From Cyclobacteriaceae bacterium (GTDB lineage: Bacteria; Bacteroidota; Bacteroidia; Cytophagales; Cyclobacteriaceae): 64,000 nucleotides of DNA. How positions within the stretch are numbered: the stretch's first letter is position 1; each line of letters opens with the position of its first letter. Below the pieces are notes generated by a model. The model made no database searches and had not been told where the DNA came from. It worked only from the letters and a program-made list of their open reading frames with translations. A program made the translations under genes and the position numbers. Location of the stretch: positions 1-64,000 of the forward strand of contig BQJT01000001.1 in NCBI GenBank assembly GCA_021604845.1. The letters run 5' to 3'. Shown piece after piece: positions 52,182 to 61,580 of the stretch.

Positions 52182-53756
52182 ATGGCAGGAGCTAAAGAAA
52201 CCCCCCGACAAAAGATGATCGGGATGATGTATCTGGTACTCACCGCACTGTTGGCCCTAAACGTAAGTAATACCGTACTTGAGAAGTTCCTTTTCATGAA
52301 CAGAACCATGGAAAAGACAGTGGACGATGGCGAAGTGAAGAACAATGGTACCGTAGGACGAATTGAGGCACAGGTGGAGGAGTCAGGTAAAAGAGCTAAA
52401 GATGTAAACGTGTTGGAAACCGCACAGGAGGTACGTACCGAAACTGCTCGAGTATTGTCTGAGCTTGATGAACTTAAGAAACAGTTGATCAAGGAAACAG
52501 GCGACTACGAGGAAGACGGAATAACTCCCAAGGGGATTAAAAACATGGAGAAAATCGCCCACATGATGATAAAGCAGGGCGAAGGGAAAAAGCTGCAGGG
52601 ATTACTTAATGATTACACAGCTTTTTTAAGTGATAAAACCGGTGAGCAATATGGCGAACTTGCTTTGGATGGAAAAGACCACCCGATTTTTAAGCAGGAC
52701 AAAAATGCCAGAAAAAGAGACTTTGCCACCTTACAATTTGACCAAACCCCTATGGTTGCTGGATTGGCCACATTAAGCCAGTTTCAGACCGAGATTATCA
52801 ACAGGGAATCTCAGGCATTGGAAGAATTGGCCAGAAAAGTTGGAGCAGAGGACTTAAAGTTCGACCAGATTGACCTGGTTGCCTTGCCCAATTCCAGGGT
52901 AGTGGCTGCCGGCGCTAAGTATGAAGCTGACTTATTTATAGCTGCTTCTTCTTCAGCTGCCACAAATCCGGACATGACTTTTAATGGCAAGGAGATCAAA
53001 GTGGTTAATGGTAAAGGTAAAATTGAGTTCACCGCGCAGGGTGGAGGCTATGATAAGGATGGGATTGCTAAGAAATCTTATATAGCTACCGTTACCCTGA
53101 AAGACAGTGTTTATCAGGATACCATTGAGTATTTTGTAGCCAAGCCTGTAATACAGGTGCAGTCAGCGTCGGTACAGGCATTATATCTGAACTGCGGTAA
53201 CGAATTACAGGTTAACTGCCCGCAACTAGGTTCGGCTTATAGCCCTACTTTCAGCGCTAAAGGTGCTCAAACCATTAAGGGCGCTAAAATCGGACAGATA
53301 ACGGTAGTACCTAATTCCGTGGAAGTAGACTTAAGTGTTTATAACAGCGGTAACTTATTAGGTACCGAGAATTTCAAGGTGAAAAGAATACCTAAGCCTG
53401 AAATCAGATTGTATAATAGAGGTAGGGAAGTTAATGTCAAGATGGGAGAAAATATCAGCGCATTACGTTCGTTGGATATCAAAGCCATACCTGATGAGAG
53501 TTTTAAAACCTTCCTGCCAAAAGATGCTCGTTACCGGGTAACTGGATGGGAAGTAACTCTGGCCAGGGGTAAGCGCCCCGTGGCGCCTCCAAGCAAGGTA
53601 ACCAAGGAATCATTAGCTGTAGGTACGCTGATGCAGAAAGCGAAGGAAGGTGATAGGGTAGTTGTAGAGGTGAAGCGGGTACAGCGTATGAATTTCCGCG
53701 GACAAACTGAGGATGTAAACGTGGGTAGTGTATTTTTCAATATACCCCTCAATTAA
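52182..53756 (+). CDS. gldM: gliding motility motor protein GldM (PorM)
   Basis: A 524-residue protein with an N-terminal transmembrane helix (MIGMMYLVLTALLALNV, residues about 11-27) and a long periplasmic part of four domains, D1 to D4, rich in beta strands: GKGKIEFTAQGGGYD, LNCGNELQVNCPQL and ISALRSLDIKAIPDESF are typical. It spans the periplasm between GldL and the GldK/GldN ring. It starts 40 nt after gldL and ends 11 nt before gldN. Confidence 0.97.
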   Translation: MAGAKETPRQKMIGMMYLVLTALLALNVSNTVLEKFLFMNRTMEKTVDDGEVKNNGTVGRIEAQVEESGKRAKDVNVLETAQEVRTETARVLSELDELKKQLIKETGDYEEDGITPKGIKNMEKIAHMMIKQGEGKKLQGLLNDYTAFLSDKTGEQYGELALDGKDHPIFKQDKNARKRDFATLQFDQTPMVAGLATLSQFQTEIINRESQALEELARKVGAEDLKFDQIDLVALPNSRVVAAGAKYEADLFIAASSSAATNPDMTFNGKEIKVVNGKGKIEFTAQGGGYDKDGIAKKSYIATVTLKDSVYQDTIEYFVAKPVIQVQSASVQALYLNCGNELQVNCPQLGSAYSPTFSAKGAQTIKGAKIGQITVVPNSVEVDLSVYNSGNLLGTENFKVKRIPKPEIRLYNRGREVNVKMGENISALRSLDIKAIPDESFKTFLPKDARYRVTGWEVTLARGKRPVAPPSKVTKESLAVGTLMQKAKEGDRVVVEVKRVQRMNFRGQTEDVNVGSVFFNIPLN

Positions 53757-53767
53757 TAAAAGGTGAT

Positions 53768-54685
53768 ATGAAGCAATTAAGTTATGTACTCGCATTGGTT
53801 TTTCTGGCTGCCATCGGCACTACCAGCCCGGTAACAGCCCAGGAAACCCCAAATTATGTAAATCATAATTCAACCGCGGGGATCCCCGATTACGACATCA
53901 TGTACAAAAAACGGTTATGGCGTCGTATGGACTTGAAAGAGAAGCAGAACCGATCGTTCTTCGCCTTCAACAATGAGATTACCAAAATCATTATTGAAGC
54001 GGTGAATGCAGGAGTGCTCTTCCCTTACAAGAACGATTCCCTGCTAACCAGAATGTCAAAAGAAGAATTCCTGGAAAACCTGAAATATCCGGAATACGGA
54101 GGAGATCAGTTGACCGAGGAAGAGAAGGCCATGGGTTTCACGGAGGATGATGCCTGGGGTACCGATGACGGTTGGGGTGATGACTCTGGCTGGGGCGACG
54201 AGGGAAATGCCAGCGACGCACCGGCCTCTGATGGCTCTGATGGCTCTGCTCTGGCTTCCGCGGATTATTTTTTCCCCGCAGATGTTTCAGTGCTGGAAAT
54301 TATGGAAGACTGGGTTTTTGATAAAAGAAGAAGCCGGTTATTCTATGACATTCAAAGTATCACCTTAATATTACCGGCGGAAAAATTTCCGGAAACCGGT
54401 TTGCAACGACTGGTAGCAACCTTTAAATACAAGGATTTGGAGGATCTGTTCCGAAGCATGCCTGAGGATGCATTGTGGTTCAACCCCCAAAACTCTGCAG
54501 AGCACAAGAATTTGGCGGATGCATTTTTGCTGAGGCTGTTCAGTGCCAGGTTGATAAAAGTTGCCAATCCTGAAGATTCTTATATTGCTGATATCTATAA
54601 TACGAACCCCAAAGAAGGCTTAATTGCTTCACAAAGAATAGAGCAGGAGCTCTTGGAATTGGAACACGAACTTTGGGAATATTAA
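53768..54685 (+). CDS. gldN: gliding motility ring protein GldN (PorN)
   Basis: A 305-residue periplasmic protein with a signal peptide ending VTAQ (residue 25). Family blocks: YKKRLWRRMDLKEKQNRSFFAFNNEITK (cleft near 47-74) and YKNDSLLTRMSKEEFLENL, then DIQSITLILPAEKF and DSYIADIYN near the end. An unusual acidic insertion at about residues 124-164 carries three hexapeptides of the form [DS][AG]WG[TD][DE] (Trp130, Trp136, Trp142), then an Asp/Ser/Ala-rich stretch. It forms the ring with GldK. Last gene of the set, followed by a strong terminator. Confidence 0.95.
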   Translation: MKQLSYVLALVFLAAIGTTSPVTAQETPNYVNHNSTAGIPDYDIMYKKRLWRRMDLKEKQNRSFFAFNNEITKIIIEAVNAGVLFPYKNDSLLTRMSKEEFLENLKYPEYGGDQLTEEEKAMGFTEDDAWGTDDGWGDDSGWGDEGNASDAPASDGSDGSALASADYFFPADVSVLEIMEDWVFDKRRSRLFYDIQSITLILPAEKFPETGLQRLVATFKYKDLEDLFRSMPEDALWFNPQNSAEHKNLADAFLLRLFSARLIKVANPEDSYIADIYNTNPKEGLIASQRIEQELLELEHELWEY

Positions 54686-54717
54686 TTTGCTCATTTTAAT
54701 CTTTTATATATAGATAC

Positions 54718-54744
54718 AACCCCGCCGAAAGGCGGGGTTTTTTT
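54718..54744 (+). terminator. intrinsic terminator of the gld operon
   Basis: AACCCCGCC-GAAA-GGCGGGGTT, a perfect 9-bp stem with a tetraloop, followed by seven T. Textbook and very strong. It lies between convergent gldN and uvrC. Confidence 0.93.
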
Positions 54745-54758
54745 ATGACGCCAATTAC

Positions 54759-56561
54759 CTATTCTGGCTCCCCATCAAGCTCGAAATATTGTTTCAGCCT
54801 GGCGGCTTTGCTTGCTCCCACCACCACCGCCAATTCTACTTCGGTTACTGCTCTTATTTTCTTGACTGACTTAAATTTTCTCAGTAAACGGTCTGCAGTC
54901 TGCGGTCCAATTCCCGGAATCATTTCCAGTTCAGTCCCAATGCTCTTCCGGCTCCTTTGGTTTCTGTGAAAGGTAATGGCAAAGCGGTGCGCCTCATCCC
55001 GTAAGTGCTGCAGTAACCTTAGTGATGGTGATTTCTTTTCGATATAAACCGGGTATTGATCATGTGGAAAATAGATCTCTTCAAGACGTTTAGCAATTCC
55101 AATAACCGGCATAGATCCATAAATCTTCAGGTCTACCAGCCCCTGGCAGGCAGCGTTCAGCTGACCTTTTCCCCCATCAATAACAATCAGGTTTGGCAGC
55201 GGTTTATTTTCATCTAACAACCGCTTATATCTGCGAGTAACCACTTCATACATTGAAGCAAAATCATCAGGGCCAGTTACTGATTTAATATTATAGTGAC
55301 GGTACTCCTTCTTTAAAGGTTTACCGTTTTTAAAATGAACCATGGATGCCACCGGATAGGCACCCTGAATGTTTGAATTATCAAAACATTCAATGCGTAC
55401 CGGTAGTGTCTTTAGGTTCAGGTCAGACTTTAAAATTTCCAATACCCTGTCTTTCTTGCGCCCGATTTCCTGCTTTCCTTCATAGAACTTCTTCTTGTAA
55501 TACAGCGCGTTCTTCTTAGCTAAATCAATCAGGGTTTTTTTGTCACCCCGCTGTGGAACGGTAATACTGACACCGTTGATTTCCCAGTCAATGGCGGTAT
55601 TTGTCAGAATCTCTTTGGAATTGCTGTTGAACCGCTGCCTGAATTCAAACAGTACCTTGGTCATAATCTCATTGTCATCTTCATCAAGTTTTTTAGTAAC
55701 CTGAGTAGACTGACTGGTTTCCAGCGCCCCATTCTTGATCCTCATATAATTAATAAATGCGTACTTCTGGTCAGAATGTATACAACAAACATCCAGGTCG
55801 GTTATCCGGGGATTAACAATGGTGGTCCTTGCTTGAAATTTTTCAAGCAAGTCCAGCCGCTCTTTCATGCTCTGGGCCAATTCGAAATTTAGGATTTTAG
55901 AGGCTTCATGCATTTTTCTCTTAAAATAACTTTTAACCTGTCCCAGGTTCCCCTTTAGAATATTATGTGCTTGCTCTATATCTCCGTCGTAGTCATTTTG
56001 GGTTTGTAATCCCTCGCAAGGGCCTTTACAGTTGCCAATATGATATTCAAGACAGACCTTGAACTTTCGTTTTTCGATATTTTGTTCACTGAGGTTATAA
56101 GTACAAACCCTGATGCTGTGCAGCTTCCGAATTAGATCCAGTACATTTTTCATAGCCACTACATTGGCGTATGGCCCGTAAAAAGTTCCTCCCTGGTAAT
56201 TGTGTTTATTCCTGATTGACATGATTCTGGGAAAGCGTTCATCGGGCACCCATATGTAGGGAAAACTCTTATCATCTTTCAACCGGATGTTGTAACGGGG
56301 TTGGTTTTTCTTAATTAGATTGTTTTCAAGTAGCAGTGCATCAAATTCAGAGTTTACTACGGTACATTCTATTTTAGATACCTCCCAGACCATCCGCAAG
56401 GTCTTCCGGTTGGGCACACTGGATTTGTTGAAATAGCTGGCAATCCTTTTTCGTAGGTTTTTGGCCTTACCAACGTAAATAATTTTACCTTCTTTATTAA
56501 GGAATCGATATACGCCCGGCTGGGAAGGTAACTTACTTACCTGTTCTTTGGTGTAAGCCAT
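54759..56561 (-). CDS. uvrC: excinuclease ABC subunit C
   Basis: A 600-residue nuclease of nucleotide-excision repair. The N-terminal GIY-YIG domain makes the 3' cut (GVYRFLNKEGKIIYVGKAKNL, residues about 17-37); a UVR domain at about 200-235 contacts UvrB; a central RNase H-like nuclease (ECFDNSNIQGAYPVASMV, IDGGKGQL) makes the 5' cut; a C-terminal helix-hairpin-helix (EMIPGIGPQTADRLLRKF) binds DNA. Length and order are normal. It is downstream of pbp1A on the same strand, 14 nt apart. Confidence 0.97.
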   Translation of the reverse strand: MAYTKEQVSKLPSQPGVYRFLNKEGKIIYVGKAKNLRKRIASYFNKSSVPNRKTLRMVWEVSKIECTVVNSEFDALLLENNLIKKNQPRYNIRLKDDKSFPYIWVPDERFPRIMSIRNKHNYQGGTFYGPYANVVAMKNVLDLIRKLHSIRVCTYNLSEQNIEKRKFKVCLEYHIGNCKGPCEGLQTQNDYDGDIEQAHNILKGNLGQVKSYFKRKMHEASKILNFELAQSMKERLDLLEKFQARTTIVNPRITDLDVCCIHSDQKYAFINYMRIKNGALETSQSTQVTKKLDEDDNEIMTKVLFEFRQRFNSNSKEILTNTAIDWEINGVSITVPQRGDKKTLIDLAKKNALYYKKKFYEGKQEIGRKKDRVLEILKSDLNLKTLPVRIECFDNSNIQGAYPVASMVHFKNGKPLKKEYRHYNIKSVTGPDDFASMYEVVTRRYKRLLDENKPLPNLIVIDGGKGQLNAACQGLVDLKIYGSMPVIGIAKRLEEIYFPHDQYPVYIEKKSPSLRLLQHLRDEAHRFAITFHRNQRSRKSIGTELEMIPGIGPQTADRLLRKFKSVKKIRAVTEVELAVVVGASKAARLKQYFELDGEPE

Positions 56562-56575
56562 TTGTTGCTCACTAT

Positions 56576-58891
56576 TTAAAGAATATCATCGGGATTAACT
56601 GTATTGATTGGTAGGTCAATTTCCAGAGAATCGGATTCATCCGATATCCCCTGGTATTGGTCACAATCAATTTCTACAGAAAGTCTTCTGATGGGCCTGG
56701 GGAAGGGGCCTTTAGTAATATGTGTTTCAGGGTCGTTATAAACCTTTTGCATGAAACTATTCCAAATCGGTCTGGCGGTACGCGAACCTTGACCGGATAC
56801 CCAATCTCTGAAATGAATACTGCGGTCATCACCACCTACCCAGGCTCCGGCAGCCAAGTCTTTGGTAACCCCGATAAACCAACCATCTGAAGCATTCTGG
56901 GTAGTGCCGGTTTTAGCACCGATTTCATTATCCACTTTCAACTCATAATCCAGACCCATTGCCGCACCGCCCTCTTCTTCAATGGCTCCTTTAAGCATAT
57001 GCAGCATCAAATATGCCGTTTCCTCATTGATTGCTTCAAATGTCTTAGGTGGAAACTCCTGTAAAATATTACCGTTCTTGTCTTCTATTCTGGTGATGAA
57101 GAAAGGTGATATGTGCGTTCCTTTGTTGACAAATGTACTATATGCACCGACAAGTTCGAACAGCGAAACATCGTTTACACCCAGACATAAGGCAGGGACT
57201 GCCTGAAGTTCACTTTCAATACCTAATCTTTTCGCCATCTTGACCACCTCGGGCGGACCCACTTTCTCCATCATTTTGGCGGTAATTGAGTTGACTGAAT
57301 TGGCCATTGCTTTACGGATGGTCATTTGTTGACCGGTATACTTACCCATAGCATTCTGAGGAGTCCATTTACCACCAGGAATATCAAAGGTCACTTTGGC
57401 ATCCATTAGGGTGTAACAGGGAGAATATCCGTTTTCGATGGCAGTGGCATAAACGATAGGTTTAAAAGTTGAGCCAGGTTGTCTTCTGCCATATTTCACA
57501 TGATCAAATTTGAAATATTTATGATTTATTCCTCCCACCCAGGCTTTAATATGACCGGTATTTGGGTCCATGGCCATAAATCCGCTCTGAAGAAAATGTT
57601 TGTAATACCTAAGGGAATCCATTGAGCTCATAACTGTATCAATTTCACCATCCCATGAAAAAATGGTCATTGGCTTCGGGAGATTCAACGCGATTTCTAC
57701 AGAGTCCGGATAATCCGAGTATTTTACCTGCAATTCGCGATAAAGTTGGGTATTTCGTAGTCTATCCTGTATGAAATTAGGAATTACCTCTTTGTTTTCA
57801 TCTATCCACGGTGGCCTTCCCCCAAGGTGTTCTATAAATCGCTTTTGTAAAGACTTCATTTGTTCGGTAACCGCTTCTTCGGCATATGCCTGAAGTCGGC
57901 TGTCGATGGTAGTAAAAATTCTTAGTCCATCTCCGTATAAATCATATCCGTTGTCATTTGCCCAGTCCCTCAGGAAATTGCCGGTTACCGTTCTGAAATA
58001 CGTTGCCAATCCAACATTTTGATTCTGAACTTCATAGTCAACCTCAATAGGCTGTTGAATCAATGTATCCAATGCCTCTTCTGTGATATATCCGTACTTC
58101 TCCATTTGCCCCAGCACAACATCTCTTCTTCTTTTAGAATTCTCCGGGTTTCTTACAGGGTTATAAAAGGACGGTGCCTGCACCAGGCCTACCAATACAG
58201 CGGCCTCATGTATCTCGAGGCTATCGGGGGTGGTGTTGAAGAATGTCCTGGAGGCAACATTAATACCAAAGGTATTCCCACCAAAATCAACCGTATTGAG
58301 ATACATGGCCATAATCTCTTCTTTGGTGAAGTTTTTCTCCAGCTCAACTGCAATAATCCACTCTTTGGATTTTTGTATCACAGTTTTTAAATCATTGTTG
58401 GTTATCCTCTTCAATATTGCACCGTCATAGTCCTCCTGACGGGTATTGAACAGGTTTTTGGCCAATTGCTGCGATAGCGTACTACCCCCACCACTGCGAT
58501 TGAAGGTGATAACTCCGGTAATTGCCCGCAGAATACCAATAGGATCGATTCCGGAATGTTTTTCGAACCGTATATCTTCAGTAGAGGTCAAAGCGTGTAC
58601 CAGGTTTGGACTTAGATCCTGGAATTGGGCGGGAGTCCGGTTGCTGTTGGGGCGGTAATATTTTCCCAACAGTACCTGATCTGCTGAGTAAAGTTCAGAG
58701 GCTAATTCATTTTCAGGATTTTCCAATGCTTTAACACTGGGCATACCTCCAAACAGGCCAAACCAGTCTCCTTTAACGGCAAAAACATAAATAAATACCA
58801 TCACCACAGTTAGTGCAAAACCAGCCCACAGCGCCTTGACCAGCATGCTGAACCATTTGAAATTGGAATCCGTGTTTTTCTCTGTTGCCAT
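56576..58891 (-). CDS. class A penicillin-binding protein 1A (transglycosylase/transpeptidase)
   Basis: A 771-residue bifunctional peptidoglycan synthase. The N-terminus is cytoplasmic, with one transmembrane helix at about 19-40. The GT51 glycosyltransferase follows with catalytic Glu105 in TSTEDIRFEKHSGIDP and GGSTLSQQLAKN. The transpeptidase has active-site Ser474 in PGSTFKPIVY, the SxN-type motif SVNSIT, and Lys660 in AKTGTTQNASDGW. It polymerises and crosslinks murein at the inner membrane. Its start lies one nt past the stop of sprE, so the two are in one transcript with uvrC. Confidence 0.95.
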   Translation of the reverse strand: MATEKNTDSNFKWFSMLVKALWAGFALTVVMVFIYVFAVKGDWFGLFGGMPSVKALENPENELASELYSADQVLLGKYYRPNSNRTPAQFQDLSPNLVHALTSTEDIRFEKHSGIDPIGILRAITGVITFNRSGGGSTLSQQLAKNLFNTRQEDYDGAILKRITNNDLKTVIQKSKEWIIAVELEKNFTKEEIMAMYLNTVDFGGNTFGINVASRTFFNTTPDSLEIHEAAVLVGLVQAPSFYNPVRNPENSKRRRDVVLGQMEKYGYITEEALDTLIQQPIEVDYEVQNQNVGLATYFRTVTGNFLRDWANDNGYDLYGDGLRIFTTIDSRLQAYAEEAVTEQMKSLQKRFIEHLGGRPPWIDENKEVIPNFIQDRLRNTQLYRELQVKYSDYPDSVEIALNLPKPMTIFSWDGEIDTVMSSMDSLRYYKHFLQSGFMAMDPNTGHIKAWVGGINHKYFKFDHVKYGRRQPGSTFKPIVYATAIENGYSPCYTLMDAKVTFDIPGGKWTPQNAMGKYTGQQMTIRKAMANSVNSITAKMMEKVGPPEVVKMAKRLGIESELQAVPALCLGVNDVSLFELVGAYSTFVNKGTHISPFFITRIEDKNGNILQEFPPKTFEAINEETAYLMLHMLKGAIEEEGGAAMGLDYELKVDNEIGAKTGTTQNASDGWFIGVTKDLAAGAWVGGDDRSIHFRDWVSGQGSRTARPIWNSFMQKVYNDPETHITKGPFPRPIRRLSVEIDCDQYQGISDESDSLEIDLPINTVNPDDIL

Positions 58892-58892
58892 G

Positions 58893-61466
58893 TTATTCCA
58901 TATAAAAATTATTAAAAAAAGAGAGGTACCCCTTCAGATCCTTGGTCCGGTAAAATATCTCAAAGTTCTCTTTAGTAATTACAAAGGTACTAAACTCCTC
59001 ACTTGAATAATCATCCAGAAAGCCCTGTTCTTTTAATGTATCAAAGTAGGACAAGGCGGATACTTTGTCCCCAAAATCCTGTACCAATACCATAGCCTGA
59101 TCCTTTTCAAGTATCAATGACGAAGCTGACAGCAGGCCTTCATTGAAATGTTCCTTATTGAACTGATCAAACTCCCGGGCCAAATTGCCGTCCTCAAACC
59201 TTTTGGTTGGGTACACAATTACAAACAAATGATCGCGGTTAAGGTTTTGTTTAAAAGTTGCTCCTCCAAGTTTCGCCAGTTGCAACGGAAGCTCATGGGC
59301 AATACGCAGAAGTTTCTGTGCATATTCATTTAATTCGCTGTCCGGAAATTCTTTAATGAATTTTTCCAACTCAAATCTATAGTTATACAAATTTCCTGTT
59401 TGTCCTATAATCATTATTTCCAGCAACTTCAGGTTATCGGTAAAGCTGTTCTCGGGAGTATCAGTGAGTGCCTGAACGGTAATTTGGAGTGCACTATCGT
59501 AGTGACGTCCTCTATATAATTCATAGGCCTTTTTATACTCTTCTTTCATGCTTTCTGCCAACGCATCATACTCCAGTTTATATTGAGGGTTTAACAGGGT
59601 TTTGGCGTATGAAGAATTGGGGAAATCATTAAGCAGCAAATCCTTGCAAACCTGCGCCCTGGGGTGTTCTAGGTCGGTGTAAATAAGATACAACTGATAT
59701 AATAGTTCCGGTTTATATTCGGTATCGGGATACCGCTCGATCATGGTTTCAAACGTCTGGTAAGCATTTACTTTTTCCTCCAGTTGGAAGTCGTAAATAT
59801 TTCCCAGGTTGTAATATGAGATTTCAATTAATGAATCCGCGGTTTGCCGTTCCTCATCGGTAAAGGGGATTGTATTATAAAGAGCCTCTTTCCTGGCCGC
59901 TCTGATATCTTCAATGCTTTCCTCTTCAGCATCTTCCGGCGTGGAAGTGTCTTCACTTACTTCTTCTGAATCAACTACCGCCACCTGCGCATCTTTATTG
60001 GACCTCCTCCAATGATCTTCCAGGGGCCGGTTGCCCCACCGTCTAATGAATTCGGATTGACCGGTACTAATCGCAGATGTGTTGTAAAAATACCAGGTTG
60101 CTCCACTTTGAACTGAGGCTGTATTATCTTCATTAAATATATTTCTGCCAGAAAATTGAGCCTCCTGCTGCTGTCTTTTTTCCTCTTCTTCAAGCGCCCG
60201 TTGTTCCTCTTTGATTATCACAGAATCCAAAAGAACGCTGAGTTCGGTGCTGTCCATAAAAGAGAGTGTCAACAGGCTGTCCTGAAGCTGGATGGTATTT
60301 AACTGGGTAACGAAGACTTCCAGAATTTGCTGCCGTTCGTTTATGTTTTCGTATTCGGGTTCATCTGCCGGTAGTACCATCATGGTACTGTCATAATATG
60401 CTTTCGCCCTGGAAAAATCCTTCAGGGTATCATAGTTTATTAAGCCCAGTTGCAGGTAGGAGTAAGCTTTTTGCCTTTGGTTTCCTACGCTGGCAGCAAT
60501 TGATGATTCATAAAACTCTATAGCAAGATTAAGGTCACCCTGATTCATTTCGAATCCGGCCATTTCATAATAAATTTTATCCCGAAACTCCTTGTTCTTT
60601 CGGTCACGCAATATCTTCTGATAGTATTTGCGCACTTTTTTCAGGTCATTACTACGGGCCAGCTCAAAAACCTGAGCCATATTCAGGCTGGCATAGAAAG
60701 ACAACTCATAAGGTGGATTACTCTTTACACATTCAAGGTAATTGTGGTAAGCTTCTGCGTCAAATCCCAGCGTCTGGTAGACCTGACCAATGATAAAATA
60801 TATTTTGGCGCTTCCCTCGTTCAATGACATTAATTGAACTGCCTCTACCAGGTTTTGTACCATGTTGTCCAGATCTTCTCTCTTTTGATACATATAAGCT
60901 CTGACCAGATACAGGTTTTTCTGATTTGACTTACTCAGTTCTTCCTTTTTCAGGAAGTCGGAAACGGCAATAGCATTGTTCATTTCCCCATAGTCAATGT
61001 AAGTCCTCATCAGCGTTATCAAACCATCATGAACGGTATTGTCGTCCTCACTGATGCTTTTCACATATTTGAACGTCTGAATTGCCTCTTCATACTTTCC
61101 TTGAAGGAATTTTACCTTACCGATAAGCACATAACTGTCGTCTACCCAGTCACTGTTTTTATGAAACTGAATAGCCAGGGCGGCTTTTTTAATAGCATCT
61201 TCAAGTTTGTCCTGGTTGGAGGCAACTATGGTAGTATCCACTGGAGTAAATACCTCCAATATGCGATTGTAATTGGGTTGGAAACCAGTTTCAATGGCTG
61301 CTTTTACTTCCTGCAAGTGTTGATTGGCATAGAAGTATGCATTATAATGGGCTGTAACATTGTGATAGGTCTTACTGACCAGCGTGTCCTTTTCGGCAGA
61401 ACAACTGATCGCCAGCCATATTACAAACCAGAATCCAACGTTATACAGGTATCTCTTTGTATTCAA
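58893..61466 (-). CDS. sprE: type IX secretion lipoprotein SprE/PorW
   Basis: An 857-residue tetratricopeptide lipoprotein (signal ending WLAISCSAEKD, Cys22). The family start SKTYHNVTAHYNAYFYANQHLQEV is clear, followed by many TPR-like helical pairs (DDSYVLIGKVKFLQGKYEEAIQTFKYV; RRSNKDAQ...). A charged, low-complexity stretch lies at about 410-520 (EEQRALEEEEKRQQQEAQ). The C-terminal 90 residues form a small alpha/beta domain ending YLSFFNNFYME. SprE/PorW supports type IX export, linking the outer-membrane translocon to the GldKLMN core. It has its own promoter element and is joined to the penicillin-binding protein gene downstream. Confidence 0.85.
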   Translation of the reverse strand: MNTKRYLYNVGFWFVIWLAISCSAEKDTLVSKTYHNVTAHYNAYFYANQHLQEVKAAIETGFQPNYNRILEVFTPVDTTIVASNQDKLEDAIKKAALAIQFHKNSDWVDDSYVLIGKVKFLQGKYEEAIQTFKYVKSISEDDNTVHDGLITLMRTYIDYGEMNNAIAVSDFLKKEELSKSNQKNLYLVRAYMYQKREDLDNMVQNLVEAVQLMSLNEGSAKIYFIIGQVYQTLGFDAEAYHNYLECVKSNPPYELSFYASLNMAQVFELARSNDLKKVRKYYQKILRDRKNKEFRDKIYYEMAGFEMNQGDLNLAIEFYESSIAASVGNQRQKAYSYLQLGLINYDTLKDFSRAKAYYDSTMMVLPADEPEYENINERQQILEVFVTQLNTIQLQDSLLTLSFMDSTELSVLLDSVIIKEEQRALEEEEKRQQQEAQFSGRNIFNEDNTASVQSGATWYFYNTSAISTGQSEFIRRWGNRPLEDHWRRSNKDAQVAVVDSEEVSEDTSTPEDAEEESIEDIRAARKEALYNTIPFTDEERQTADSLIEISYYNLGNIYDFQLEEKVNAYQTFETMIERYPDTEYKPELLYQLYLIYTDLEHPRAQVCKDLLLNDFPNSSYAKTLLNPQYKLEYDALAESMKEEYKKAYELYRGRHYDSALQITVQALTDTPENSFTDNLKLLEIMIIGQTGNLYNYRFELEKFIKEFPDSELNEYAQKLLRIAHELPLQLAKLGGATFKQNLNRDHLFVIVYPTKRFEDGNLAREFDQFNKEHFNEGLLSASSLILEKDQAMVLVQDFGDKVSALSYFDTLKEQGFLDDYSSEEFSTFVITKENFEIFYRTKDLKGYLSFFNNFYME

Positions 61467-61516
61467 AGTAACCGAGGATAATATGCTTTAGCAACGTAAA
61501 AAATGCATATTTAATA

Positions 61517-61524
61517 CAAAATTA
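61517..61524 (-). promoter_or_regulatory. -7 element of sprE
   Basis: Minus-strand TAATTTTG, about 51 nt before the sprE start. No -33 element seen. Confidence 0.45.
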
Positions 61525-61550
61525 CTTGGTCAAAATTGCTATGTTATATA

Positions 61551-61558
61551 TAATTTTG
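61551..61558 (+). promoter_or_regulatory. -7 element of the M23 peptidase gene
   Basis: TAATTTTG, 22 nt before the TTG start at 61581. With the sprE element it makes a divergent promoter pair in a 114-nt gap. Confidence 0.45.
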
Positions 61559-61580
61559 TTCTAACCAACCTACAGGTCTC

